Origin: Cervus elaphus
Lineage: Eukaryota > Chordata > Mammalia > Artiodactyla > Cervidae
Reading direction: 5' to 3'
Length of the DNA: 64,000 nucleotides
NCBI RefSeq assembly: GCF_910594005.1
Contig: NC_057818.1
Span: 7,931,501 to 7,995,500, forward strand
Under the pieces are notes generated by a model. The model ran no database searches. It was not told the DNA's origin and saw only the letters and a list, made by a program, of their open reading frames with translations. Position numbers and translations under genes: made by a program. Below are positions 23,883 through 35,563 of the stretch, in pieces; the stretch's first letter is position 1; every line of letters starts with the position of its first letter.

Positions 23883-24100
23883 TACTGCCCCGGTGGCTCA
23901 GCGGTGGAGAACACGCCTTCAGGGCAGGAGCCGCAGGAGACATGCGTTTGATCCCTGGTCGGGAGGATCCCCTGGAGGAGGGCACAGCAGCCCGCCCCAG
24001 GATTCTTGCCTGGAGAACCCCATGGGCAGAGGAGCCTGGCAGGCTGCAGGGCATGGGGTCGCAAAGACTCAGACAGGGCTGACGCAGCTGAGCACGCATG
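23883..24100 (+). repeat. Bov-tA SINE
   Basis: Sense, full-length-like copy: head 'cggtggctcagcggtgg', B-box region 'gcgtttgatccctgg', body 'gattcttgcctggagaacc' and 'gaggagcctggcaggctgc'. It faces an inverted copy that begins 50 bp away. Confidence 0.93.
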
Positions 24101-24149
24101 TGTACCGTTTGATGAAGTCGGAGGACCTTAAATGGGACGGTGAGCTGCT

Positions 24150-24366
24150 TCAGTTCAGTTCAGTTCAGTCACTCAGTCGTGTCTGACTCTTTGCGACCCC
24201 ATGGACTATAGCCTACCAGGCTCCTCTGTCCATGGGATTTTCTAGGCAATAGTATTGGAGTGGATTGCCATTTCCTTCTCCAGGGGATCTTCCCAACCCA
24301 GGGATCAAACCCGGGTCTCCCGCATTGTAGACAGATGCCTTACCGTCTGAGCCACCAGGGAAGGTA
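24150..24366 (-). repeat. Bov-tA SINE, inverted partner
   Basis: Reverse-complement copy starting with a CAGTT-type tail ('ttcagttcagttcagtt'), then the body ('actctttgcgaccccatgg') and ending with the head complement 'ctgagccaccagggaag'. With the preceding sense copy it makes an inverted repeat with arms of about 215 bp. Confidence 0.95.
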
Positions 24367-24427
24367 TTTCCCAAAGGTTTTGAATCGTGGCTCAGCCTCT
24401 CCTATGTCTGCCTGCGGGAATGAAGTC

Positions 24428-24508
24428 TTGGGTTGGCCACAAAGTTCATTCAGGTTTTGCTGTAACATCTTGCTTAAAAAACCAGATGAACTCTTTGGCC
24501 AACCCAGT
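24428..24508. mobile_element. Mariner-type hairpin MITE
   Basis: About 80 bp, nearly palindromic. The ends 'ttgggttggccacaaagttc' and 'gaactctttggccaaccca' are matching terminal inverted repeats of the ruminant mariner-derived MITE. There is no coding capacity. Confidence 0.88.
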
Positions 24509-24512
24509 AGTA

Positions 24513-26185
24513 TATCAAAGGGGAAGCATGTGGAATCTGATGTGATCCTGGGGTGGAGGGTGGCAAACAGTGTGGCTTCTATGGATGAGAAGAAAAGGCC
24601 GTCAGGATTGCAGACGGAAATGAGGACACCTTGACTTTCCTGTGCGTATTTCTGTGGATGTTTACTGAGACATAGCTATTGCTGCCCCCAAAAAAGGCCC
24701 TCCTTTCCCCTCCAGCTACTTGATAAAAGCCCTGCTTTTGCCCTCTTTTACCTCCAGTCATGCGAAGGTCTTGGGGAAGTTCATCTCTTGCTCAATCACT
24801 GAGGATCATTTGAGACATCACCAGCAGAAAGTTTCAATCAAATCCTCTTCAGACTAGACAGAAAACTTGTCAGTTGCCAGAACCACCAAACTGGCCATGA
24901 TAAAGAGCAAATACCACCCACTCTTGACCTGGGTGAATGTGGGATCACCCAATATGTAATAGAGCTTCGAGCCAAGGGATAGGGATGATGCTGGAAAATC
25001 CACGCAATAAATCATCTCTTTCAAAACTCACATAGTCCTGGGGATGTGCACTTATAAGCCATCCTTCAGTGGAAAAATACTTAGGGTGCAGTAAGTCGTT
25101 TAAACAAAATTAGTGGAAAAACAGGGAGTTTCAGGGAGCAAGAGATCAGGTTTTTTGGGCTCACCACACATCAGGTGATTTCAGCTAAAAATGGCTTAAA
25201 ATACTGCAATCACTTGCAAGGCCTTACATAAACTGACCAGGAATCTGGGGCATTCGTGCTCAAGACAATTTTCTTCTCCTAAAGATAAGGGATGGGGAAT
25301 TAGTCATCGGTTATTTCCAGATAATGTAGTTAGCACCTCGTGTAGTATTAGCAGGCTGGAAGCCCTGCTCTCAGGACTGAGATTGTTCCTGCCAGTTCTC
25401 ATCAGGAATACGTGTATTTCTCAAGTCTGGGTAGCCGCCCGTGAGTCATTTCTGCAGTCTGCCTGCCTTTGGGGTGCAGTGGGGCCAACAGCGCCCCCCA
25501 GCAGCCGTCTGGTCATTGGTTTGCTCATTCATTCGTTCACCGCATGGGTACTGAGGACCTCTATATGACGAATCCAGGGCTAAGTGCTGGAGAGAGCTGT
25601 GTGCGTAAAAATCTCGTTTGTTGGGCGTTTTGGCCTCGTCTTTATGGTGACAGCTGAGAGAGATGTGAGGTTGTACCTGGTGAGGTCTCTGGGGACCAAG
25701 GGAAAGCTTGGGCTGGGAGATGTCCCGCGAGGTAGCACAGCGGGTCAGAAGCACCCCGAAGCTGATCCCCGTGGCTCTCTGTTGACGAGGGCCCCTTCCC
25801 TCTCACTTCTGTCCCCCATCTGTATTTTTACATTTGGATCCCAGCCTGCCACTCACTGGCTGTGTATCTTTGGGCAGGTTGCTTAACATCATCTGCCACT
25901 CACATGGCTGCAGGACTAGGGTGAAGGATCTGGTGCCCGGGGAGTAGGTGAATGAAGGGAGGATCACCACTTACTCCTTGGCTCTCATGCTTTCTCTGTG
26001 ACATTGGGCTCGTGAATAGTGGAGAGGAGTTGGTCCCCGTAGCTAGGAACCACCCACGAATTGCCAGGTTTCTGCTGTCTCTAGCCTCTCTGATACAAAG
26101 TCACGGCCACAGATGCTTTCCATTTCTTCCTCTGGTGCTTTCTGCTGGACCTCACAACATGTAGACTAGAAAGCAGAGGTTCTGC
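24513..26185. other. Intronic sequence, mostly unique
   Basis: 24780-25380 is repeat-free and AT-rich. About 25845-25900 has a MIR-like 'ccactcactggctgtgtatc' and 'gggcaggttgcttaac'. No gene was recognised. Confidence 0.5.
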
Positions 26186-26319
26186 CACTTTCCTGGGGGT
26201 CCAGCGGCTACGACTCTGTGCTTCCACTGCAGGGGGCGTGGGTTCCATCCCTGGTTGGGGAACTAAGATCCCCCATGCTGCGCAGCACTGCCAAAAAATT
26301 AAGGGAAAAAAAAAAAAAA
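26186..26319 (+). repeat. CHR-type tRNA-Glu SINE with poly(A)
   Basis: Sense copy: 'ctttcctgggggtccagcgg' head, 'gtgggttccatccctgg' B-box region, 'ggggaactaagatcccccat' body and a terminal A-run at 26305-26319. Confidence 0.9.
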
Positions 26320-27664
26320 GCACAGGCTCTAGGGTTGGATAGAGCAGAGGTCACAGCCAGGCGCCGGTCCTCCCGCACATCTGTCGCCCGCCCGCGGCGC
26401 CCCTGTGAAGGGGGGTGGGCGTGACTTAGTGCTGGGGAAGCTTGTCTGAGTGCTCTGGGGGTGCGGGGAGCTGGAGCGTGGGTTAGCTACTCCGTGTCTT
26501 GACCTGAGCTCACCTTTGCACCTGCTCCGCCGCCCACCCCTGATCCCTGCAGGCACGGCCCCGTCAGTCCCGTCCCAGAAGAGCCCGCTGGCCCAGGACC
26601 CGGCCCTGGTGAGCTCCGCACGCCACGCGCTCCACTGAGGGAGAGTGGCCCTGCAGCACCGCCGCTTCTTGGGGCGGGGGCGACACCACACACCCGGGGC
26701 TGCAGGGAGACCCCCGTCTCCTCCTGCCCTGAGGTCAGGCTCTGGAGCTCCAGCTGTGGAGAGACGGGCCTCCCGAGGCAGCCCTGGGGAGCCCATCTCC
26801 CCTTCCTTCCCAAATGCCTGTGGCCCAGGGCCCCGGGAGGAAGCCTGCAGAGTCTGCATCCGGAGAGCCAGTTCAGGGCCGAGAGCAGGCGCCCCAGGAC
26901 CTGCACAAGCATCCTCTTAGCCCCTGGCCTCCTGTGCTCACATGGCCCCGGGAGTCCCCAGGCCTGGGTTCGAATCCCAGCCCCACCAAGTCCTAATTGT
27001 GTAGCCCTGAGCAAGTTTCTTAAGCCCTCTGTCCTTCAGTTTGCCTGTAAACAGGGGGACCTGATGACAAATGTATTTCACAGGGTTTATCTGAGGACTG
27101 GACATGAGGGCTTGTGAGCCGGGCTATGTGTGTGTTGAGACAGAAGCAAGCTGAGGTCAGCATCTGGCAAGTAGTAAGCAAAATATAAACGTGGTCCTCC
27201 CGTGAGCCGTCACGCGCAGAGAACCGTGGTGTCGAAAGCATAGGAACAACAATTCGGAAAGGAAATAGTTGGTGCTTATGTAGCCACTGACTCGGGTTGA
27301 TTTATGTCTCCCCTGCCCAGTAAAGGAAGCTCACTCAGACACCCACGCGGGTCTTTAGAGACACTTGTTAGCTGCCGAGTGTGTGCCAGGCACGGGGCTG
27401 GGTGGCAGGGACCCCGCCAGGGAGACCGGAGCCCACAGCACACACCCAGCTAGGGAGCAGGACTCAGGACGGGAGTGCGGGGGGAGAGGCAGCTCCAGGG
27501 GCGCACAGAGGAGTGCCCTCGAACTTGGTGGGGCTGGCGTGGCCGCCGCCCAGACGCCAGTGTGGGACCCCCCACCTGCCAGTTCCCTCCTTCCCTCACT
27601 TAAACCCTCTCCCTTCACTAAAGGCTTCATCACGTTTCTGGAGGGGGGGCAGATGAAACGCCTG

Positions 27665-27811
27665 CACAGACTCCCCCCAGAACCCGTGCTCTTTGGACCA
27701 TGCGGTACCCCCCACGCTGAAGGGTGAGTGGGGATCACACAGACGCCCCCCAGAGCCTGTGCTCCGTGGACCGGGCCGTGCCCCCAGGCTGAAGGGTGAG
27801 TGGGATCACAG
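27665..27811. repeat. 73-bp imperfect tandem duplication
   Basis: 27665-27737 and 27738-27811 are diverged copies sharing 'ccccccagag/a', 'gctgaagggtgagtggg' and 'gatcaca' in the same order. Confidence 0.85.
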
Positions 27812-28055
27812 CGGCGGCGCTCCTCGGTCTGCCTACTGTGACGGGCCAGCCCCGCACAAATACGACGCGTCTGCAGTCTGACTTGGCTACCCCGACACGA
27901 CGCCATCTGTGTTCCAGTAACTCAGGTTTGCGGGTGAGGACGCGGGCCCCGAGTGGTTCAGTGTCTCTCTCACGTCTCCCAGCTGTTGTCTCCCGTGGTC
28001 TGGGTGCCCCAGGAGGCAGACCCCTTGAGGCTCGGGGGGCTGTGCTCTGGGGGTC

Positions 28056-28083
28056 TGCCCCCCCCCCCCCGTGGGGGGGCAGG
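28056..28083. repeat. C-run/G-run hairpin
   Basis: 'ctg' plus a long C-run, then 'gt', then seven Gs and 'cag' form a near-perfect G:C inverted repeat. Such runs can form hairpins or G-quadruplexes and are prone to sequencing-length error. Confidence 0.85.
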
Positions 28084-29284
28084 CGGCCAGCAGGATGGGG
28101 GCCGGAGGAGGGCTGAGCTGCGAGGGGGGAGCAGACACTCCAGCCGGGCTGCAGGGACTGAAGCAGGGTGACCGTCAGAGGTGTCCTGAGTTGGGACGAA
28201 GGCTGCCTCCTGGAGGGGGCACGTCCGCAGGTGGATCCGCTCCATCTAGCCGAAGGCGCGTCCTGAGAAGGGGTCCCGCCTTCAGCACACGGCAGCCCAG
28301 CGGCTGGGGAGTGGGTGACCCCGGGCTCGGTCGGGCCCCTGGGCCACGCACCGGAGTATCTGCTGCAGGATCGTGGCTGACCACCCTCTCCCTCTCCACA
28401 GCAGCAGGGTACAGGGCAGAGGGCGGGGAGAAGAGAAAGCCAGAGGCGGAGGTCAGCTCATCTGTGGTAGGGACCTGCGTCTGGCCCAGGGCCAGCGAGG
28501 GGGGGCGCGGGTCACGTCTGCACGAGCGGGGCGGTGCTCTGGGGAGACCATCCGGGTGGTGGTCCTCGGACCCCTCCAGCAAAACCAGACGGCGGGGTTC
28601 CCCTGAGATCCTTGATAGGCCTGCATCATGGGTTCCAGCTGAGGAGGGAAAGCAGACCCCACTTCCTCCTTTCCTTCCGTCACTGGTTTCCTATTCTTAT
28701 TTGAAAGTGCTGTTCCTCCCACAGGGGGAAGATTGGTTCACTCGGGTGGTAAAGCTGTCTTTGCCCAAAAGATTCTCCGTGAACGAGGGGACAGTGACCA
28801 CTACCTTCCAGGACGGGGACTTCTCAGGCAGGGTAATCGGCGGGGACCCGTTCGTGTGTCTGTCTGGGGAAGTGGCGCAACCAAAAGCAGTCTGGAGGTT
28901 TGGCTCCAGTTAGAGGCGTGCGGTGTGAGCACACAGCATCCTCTCCTCTGCGTGGTCTCCCGTCGGGGGCCGCACTGGACCCGGGGGCCTGCTGCTTGGG
29001 GACGCGTGCCCTGACTCTGTGTGCGGGATAACCAGAGGTGGTGATGTTGGACCAGCGGAGTCAGCTCTGAGTCTGCCTGAGCCCAGCTTCCACCAACACC
29101 TGGAAGGTAGCTCACTGCCCTGAGATGCCCATGGCCGCGAGGGGCCCTGTGCCCTCTTCCCCCTGGGGCCCCACCTCCTGGTCTCCATGCCCTCCCCCTT
29201 GTCCTCTTTCTGTCGTCGAGGGGTAGCTGATTCCCAGTGCTGCGTTCATTTCTGCTCTGCAGCCCAGCGGCCGAGTCACACATA

Positions 29285-29912
29285 CATACACCATCTCTTC
29301 CATTATGATTTATCGTAAGACGCTGAGTATAGTTCCCTGCAGGGCCTTCTGGGCCATCGTCCTGGGTGTAGCCGCACACACCTCTGACCCCAGCCTCCCA
29401 CCCCGGCCCTCCTCCGGCAGGGCCTTCTGGGTCATCGTCCTGGGTGTAGCTGCACACACCTGCTGACCCCAGCCTCCCACCCCGGCCCTCCTCCGGCCCC
29501 TCCTCCTTGGGAGCCACCAGTCTGTTCTCGCTGCGACTCTATGTTGGTTTTGTAGACAGGTTCATTTGTGTCATATTTTAGATTCCACGTGTAAGTGATG
29601 CCATGTGATATTTGTCTTTCTCTTTCTGACTGACTTGGTGTGATAATCTCTTGGTCTGTCCATGTTGCTGCAGATGTCAGAAGTTTATTCTTTTTTGTGG
29701 ATAAATAGTATCCCATTATATGTATATGTGTGTATCTACATATATATATGTATATATTACACACTGCACCTTCTTTATGCATTCCGCCATTGATGGACAT
29801 TTAGGTTGCTCCCTTGACTTGGCTGTTGTAAATACTGCTGCTGTGAACATTGGGGTGCGTGCGTCATTTTGGATTCGAGTTTTGCCTGGATATCTGCCCA
29901 GGAGTGGGGTTC
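29285..29912 (-). repeat. L1 3' end fragment containing a tandem duplication
   Basis: Reverse L1 with 'attccacgtgtaagtgatg' near 29582, 'attgatggacatttaggttg' near 29790 and 'gctgctgtgaacattggggt' near 29837. At 29340-29496 a GC-rich unit is tandemly duplicated within the element. Antisense to WWOX. Confidence 0.88.
29340..29496. repeat. 78-bp tandem duplication
   Basis: 29340-29417 (78 bp) and 29418-29496 (79 bp) are almost identical; the differences are a few substitutions and a one-base insertion. The unit is GC-rich and lies inside the L1 remnant. Confidence 0.95.
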
Positions 29913-30690
29913 TCTTGCCCCTGGTCCGCCACTTACCCAGTCTCCAGCCCCTCTTCCCATACCCTGTTACTCCCTGCTGCAGCCCTGCAGGGGCTCAGAT
30001 CCTGCGTCCCTAAATGAGAGACATCTTGGGGGTGGGCAGGTGTATTTGTCATCATATGTGGGTTCCACTCATTGCACAAAGGCTCTGAGACAACTAATAA
30101 GCTATTTTCGAGGATGCACAACTCATAGGCCGCACGGTTCCCAGTGAGCCTGGGAAACCACGAAGCCTGGAGTCAGGCAGGTCTGGGTTTGGATCCCGTC
30201 GCTGCACTCGGCACTTGCCATGTCTTGTTGTGGAAAGACCTGCTCTTACGATTGTGCAAACTCCTGACCGACGGATGTGCACTAATCCTCCTGCTGCCCT
30301 TGGACTGTGAACATATCCCCACCCATGCAGGTGCCAGTGCTGACAGAGGGGGTCCGGAGCCTAAGGGACTGCACTCAGCTCCTGACTCTGCCACTTGCCC
30401 TTTGACCCTTGCCTCTTCGGGGTTCAGGGTCCTGCCTGTAATTGGGGAGGGTGGATGCAAAATGCGGCCCCTCCCTGGAAGCGCTGGGGGCATGAGCATC
30501 CCTTAGCTTGAGGGGTGCTCATCACAGCTAGAATTCACCAGTTCCTCCCTCATTTTACTTGTGCAAGCCTCAGTCTTCCTGTAAATGAAGTGGGGACGAT
30601 ACCTCCACAAGGCTCCGGCAAGAATTCAGCAGAAACCTGGCACCCAGAAGGTGCCATGGAAGGCATCCATGCCCCGTATGGGATTCGTAC
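29913..30690. other. Intronic sequence with MIR remnants
   Basis: 30160-30230 ('ctggagtcaggcaggtctgg'), 30375-30480 ('ctgactctgccacttgcc') and 30550-30660 each resemble parts of reverse MIR elements. No gene was recognised. Confidence 0.5.
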
Positions 30691-30696
30691 CTTAAG

Positions 30697-30880
30697 GCCG
30701 TGGACCCCAACCTTTTCAGTTCCAGGGACTGATTTCATGGAAGGCAGTTTTTCCACGGACCTGGGAGCAGGGGGACGATGCAAGCACATCGCACTTACTG
30801 TGCACTCTGTCTCTATCACTATCACGTCAGCTCTGCCTCCAACCATCAGGTGTTAGATCCTGGAGGTTGGGGTCCTCTGC
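30697..30880 (-). repeat. hAT-like DNA transposon (second family)
   Basis: Ends 'gtggaccccaacctttt' and 'ggaggttggggtcc' are inverted repeats. The inside has 'tttttccacggacc' and 'aggtgttagatcctgg'. The same element occurs in opposite orientation at 35838-36022. The family name is not certain. Confidence 0.7.
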
Positions 30881-33004
30881 CTTGGGGGACCGCCTTGTAC
30901 GGTCAGTTGATTAGGGATCCAGGGGGCACAGACCATGGAGGACAGGGTTTTCAGTCACCTCAACGACTGGGCAGCCAGCGGCACAGTTGGCTGTGTGCCC
31001 ACTGACGCTTGGCTTGGTAGCTGCTGACCCACCCGTCCTCAGGATGGGTCCTGTCAGGCCATCCTGAGTTCAGCACTTCTCTGAGCTGCGGGGCCAGGAG
31101 ACCCTAACCGCAGGTGACTGGTTGTGAGCCCACCCTGGTGGATGCGGCCAGACAGCCCACAGATGCCCAACCGTAAACCCGGGCCCCGCCGGCCTCCAGA
31201 CCTCCCTTGCAAGAGAAGCAGTTTGCAGCAGTGGGATGGTGTAGGGGAGGGCATCAGAGCCCTTCTGGGGTGGCGTCCAAAGCCACGTGCGGGTGGCTGT
31301 GACGCCCTCAGACTCGAGGACGCCGGGCCCACAGCTGGGGGTCAGTGGATCGAGACGCGGAGCCAGCGAGGAGGAGGAAGGGCCCCCGAGGCCCATGGAC
31401 GGGGCCCCGCAGGGAGAGGATCTGCAGCCTGGCAGGGCTAGTTTCCTCGTGATCCCAGGAGGCCCTGCCGGGGCCGGGGCATGGGACCAGAGCGGGTGTC
31501 CTCCACGAACGAGGATGGGGGCTTCGAACCAAGATGGACTCAGCTAGGATCCCGGCCCTGGCCCGGCAGGGAGTTCCCTCACCTCCCTCAACCTTGACAG
31601 TAACACTGCATTGGCCCAAAAGTTCGCTTGGGTTTTTCCATCGGATCTTATGGACGAACTCTTTGGCCAAGCCAGTGCCTGCCTGGCGAGGTGAGAATCA
31701 GAAGGATCAATAGGTCCCTGGCTCAGAACAGGCTCTGGGTAACCCGCAGGCATTTCCGTGGTCATCACTGCTTTGTCATCACCATTGGGCATCACAATGG
31801 GGGCTAGGCTAACCCTCCTGAAGGCAGCCGTTCCATCTCAGACTCACATGACGCTCTCAGGGTGGGCCTGGAAGGGAAGCGATGAAAAGGCTGGAAAGTG
31901 ACTGTACCTGGGTGGACAGTGGCTGAAGGGGAGACTCTGGGGAAGGGGACATGTGCATTTCCAGTTGCAAAGTGAAAACGAAGATGGTGCATGGGCCATC
32001 TCTCATGGGGCTTGAAGGGGAAGGGGGCGGGGGGCGGCTCGGAGGAGAATTTCTGCCCAGGAGGAAAGTTTACTCCTGAGTTTAGGAAACAGGGATGGGC
32101 TGCTCGGCTCCCTGCCAGAACCATCAGGACTGGGCTGACACTGTCTTTCAGCTTCTGAAGTTGGGAACGTGGAGCTTGCCGTGGCCGGAAGAGAGCATGT
32201 GAGCTGAAGGATGGGTCAGGGTTCCCATCCGGCCGTGTCTGGCGGTCCGGGCACCAGCAGCCCTGGCCTCTTGCTGCTGACAGCGTCTGTTCTGCACCCG
32301 ACAACAGGCAGCTGGTTGCTTCTCACTGTGCGTGTCTGCCCGGGTGTCATCTCCCCTTCCCTCTCTGCATTCTGGGTTCATAGACACACTCAGCGTGCTG
32401 GCAGGCATCAGTGTTTCTGAACTTGACGGCGTGTTCTCAGTGAGAATGACCCTCTGCCTTCAGGGGCAGCATTAGAATCAGAAGCCAGATGAAGTAGCCA
32501 CCAGATGAACAGAGAGAAATTTACATCCACTCATACATGGGTCAGTTTTGCTCTTGAGCTGATTGATTTCTGGACTCTGAGTTGGAGGCCCTAAGGACTG
32601 CCTGCATGGTGGGAATAGTGTGAGAAAACCAGTTTTCATGCTTTGCAGCAAAAATTCAACCAGTGGAATAGGAGAGGCTGGGTCAGTTGACCCGAGGAGC
32701 TCGATTAACAGAGATGCGTATGTGCCCACCACAGAAACAGCACTGGGGCTGGCCGGGCATGGATTTCAAAGAGGATGTCACCACTTACCAGGCGGAGGAG
32801 TTCAGGACAGTCCACACCACGTCTGTGCCTCAGTCTTCTCCTCTGTGAAATGGGGCTAATACTCCCTAGCAAGGAATCCATGTCTTTTTCCAACATTTCA
32901 TTATAAAAGTTTTCAGATAGAAAATTTGAAACAATAACGTGGCACCCATCAATCTACCCAACACCTATTACTCTACATGTATGCTGCACATCTTAAAAGT
33001 TGAT
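30881..33004. other. Intronic sequence, no gene
   Basis: 31060-31560 is GC-rich with overlapping open frames in both strands. 32755-32880 is a reverse MIR remnant ('caccacttaccagg', 'cctcagtcttctcctctgtg'). A mariner MITE at 31606-31676 is listed separately. Confidence 0.5.
31606..31676. mobile_element. Mariner-type hairpin MITE
   Basis: Left end 'attggcccaaaagttcgctt' and right end 'ggacgaactctttggccaag' are inverted repeats of the same family as 24428-24508, a little shorter and more diverged. Confidence 0.82.
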
Positions 33005-33662
33005 TTTTTTGTTTTATGTTGGAGTATAGTTGATTTATTGTGTTGTGCTAGTTGCAGGTACACAACTGGATGATTCAGTTACATGTATATAGATACTCTT
33101 CTTCCTGTTCTTCTCCCGTGTAGGTTACCACGGAATATCGAGTAGAGTTCCCGTGCTGTACGGGGGTCTGTGTTGATTATCTGTTGTGTCTGTAGAAGTG
33201 TGTATCCATTAATCCCAAACTCCTAATGTATTCCCCACCTCTCCCGTTTGGTAAGTTTGTTTTTGAAGTCTGTGAGGCTGTTTCTGCTTTGTCAGTAGGT
33301 TCACTTGCATCATTTATTTGATCCCACGTGTAAATGATATCACACGGTATTCGGTTTTCTCTGACTTATTGCGCTTAGTGTGATGATGTCTAGTTGCATC
33401 CGTGCTGCTGCAGACGGCATTATTTCATTCTTTTTTTCTGTCTGAATAGTATTTCCATCGCATATGTGCACCACGTCCTTTTCACCCACTCATCTGTCGA
33501 TGGGCATTTAGGTTGCGTCCGTGTCTTGACTGTTGTGAATCTCGCTGCTTGGAACATTGGCGTGCATGGATCTTTTCAAATGATGGTTTTCTCTGGCTAT
33601 ATGCCCAGGAGTGGGATTGCTGGATCCTGTGGTAATTCTAGTTTTAGCTTTTTAAGGAATAC
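33005..33662 (-). repeat. L1 3' end fragment
   Basis: Reverse L1: 'ttggagtatagttgattta' at 33020, 'gatcccacgtgtaaatgat' at 33320, 'gatgggcatttaggttgcg' at 33498 and 'gcccaggagtgggattgctg' near 33602. Degraded, no usable frame. Antisense to WWOX. Confidence 0.9.
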
Positions 33663-35335
33663 TGCACTTAGAAAACCCTGCACCTGCTCTCTTGTCCCAT
33701 CCGTCCCTTTTCCTAGGGACCGCTGCACGGGGACATGTGGCGGTTTAGATGGATACGTGTGCAGGCCCAGGGCAGGGGGCGGGGCCTGGGATTTCACAGC
33801 GCTTAGTGTGTGAGTGTGGCTGTCGTTAAAATGTCAGTGCCCTGCCTTCAGGGATGTGAACTCAGTTGTGGTTGCCGTGATCTGGGCTGGGGGGGTGGGG
33901 AGGCCGAGGAGCCTTGGAATCCATGGCTAGGCTGGTACCCAGAGGTGCTGGGTGAAAGTTGGTGAGACAGTGACTGCCTCTTGAATTTCTTGCTCAGAAG
34001 GTAGAACGTGCCCCCAGCCTGCTTTCAGGTCCCTCAGATGGAGGACGGAGGAGTTATTTTGACCCGAGTGCTTCCTCCTCCAGATTTTTAACAGACAGAC
34101 TTGTGGCCGCGGGTGAACTAGTGCCTGTGGCGCTCTCGGGGAACCTCCAGACGTCATCAGTGACCCTCCCGAGAAGCGAGAAGGGACTGTTAGGCCACCC
34201 GTTTCATAGGCGGGGAGACTGAGGCTGTGTCCTGTCGCAGAGCTGCCGCTGGCAGAGCTGGAATTTCAATTCCTGTGTCTCGGGCTTCAGCTCCTGGGCT
34301 CTCCCCGTCACCCCACACCACCCCCCACCTGCAGAGACACCCTGATCGCCCCTCCACCTGCCCCTCACTCTGTCCCCTCCACGACTGAAGGGATGACGCT
34401 GACCCGCGTCCAGCGGGGTCAGAAATGCTCTCTCCCAGCCCCGTGCAGGGGCCTTTTAAAGGGAACCCTGCGGGCAGTGAGGACTGGCCTCACCCGCTTG
34501 GCCGGGGAGCTGCGTTCATACAGGACACCAGGCCCGGCTCTGCGTGCTGAAGCCCCAGCTTTGCAGCGTTCTCCAGGGCCCCCATGATTTCCTGGTGCCA
34601 TCGAATGAAGTTTGGAAACTTCAAAAAAAAAAGGTCCCCAAAGAAACTGTCAGTGCATTTACCTGGAAGCGTCATACGTGGGGAAAAACACCTTCAGCGT
34701 GAGCGCAGTTTTCCAGCCGTTAGGAAGTTTATGTGCGGCTCAATTTCCATAGACACCGGAGGGAATGGCCTGCTTCCTCAGTGGAGACCCGAGTGTCACT
34801 GGCTTCCTCTCTCTCTTCCTTAGCCTTCCGTACCTTCCCCTCGTCCCCATGTATGGACAGGAAGGGTAACTGCATTGAAACCTGGCGCTGAGACTTGTCT
34901 GTGGAAGACGGTGTGACTTGGAAGCTCGAGTGTCTTCGTTTTTGCCGTCTCCCCAGCATTCTGTGGCTTCCACACCCAGTGTCGCCGTGTGCAGGCGAGA
35001 GACGGAGAACTTCCGGTTCATCACGTGCTTTCTCCACCAGACACACGGTTGTCCGCCAGCGGGAAGGGGCAGCGGTCTGTGGGAGAGCAGCTGAGCGTGG
35101 GGTGCGGAGCTGTCTGCAGATCAGGTTTTCCCGGCACGCAGCCGCGTTCGCTGCGGTGGGTATTGTGCACGGCTGTCTCCCCAACAGCCATGGCAGGTCT
35201 GAGTAGTTGTGATAGAACCCATAGGGCCTACTGGGCCTAAAATACTTCTGTCACCCTTTGCAGAAAAACTGTATTTGCTGACTGTTGGTAAACAGCACAG
35301 ACTTGGGCTTTGGGGGCATCTAGCAGGTGGTCACT
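33663..35335. other. Intronic sequence with a MIR remnant
   Basis: 34195-34318 is a sense MIR ('ggagactgaggctgtgtcc', 'gcagagctggaatttc'). Open frames at 34729-35240 on both strands are mutually overlapping and unrecognised. Confidence 0.5.
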
Positions 35336-35420
35336 TTTGCTGGCGTCGTTGGGTGGCTCAGTCGTGTCTGTCTGTGACCCCACGGACTGTAGCACGCCAG
35401 GCTCTGCTGTCGCCTTAGGC
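35336..35420 (-). repeat. BovA fragment
   Basis: 'gtggctcagtcgtgtctgtc', 'gaccccacggactgtagc' and 'cgccaggctctgctgtc' match a reverse BovA tail, truncated. Confidence 0.75.
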
Positions 35421-35563
35421 ACATGCTACTCTTGCTGTGACTCAGGTTCTGCATCTCTGAAATGGGAACAACAGGGTTCTTTCTAGGGTCCTGGGACTCT
35501 AAAGCCTCTAGCTCTGGCCTTGGTACCTTTAGGGGAACAGTAGGTACAAATCTATTGTTTTTA

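Larger units (their letters stand above)
26320..29284. other. GC-rich intronic stretch with local duplications
   Basis: High GC and many CpGs, notably 26380-26620 and 28080-28620. 26955-27190 holds a reverse MIR ('ctgggttcgaatcccagcc', 'gagcaagtttcttaagcc'). Long open frames occur in several frames on both strands (the largest, 28071-28913 on plus, is 280 codons), as expected where stop codons are rare. None has a domain. It may contain an intragenic CpG island. Confidence 0.5.
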
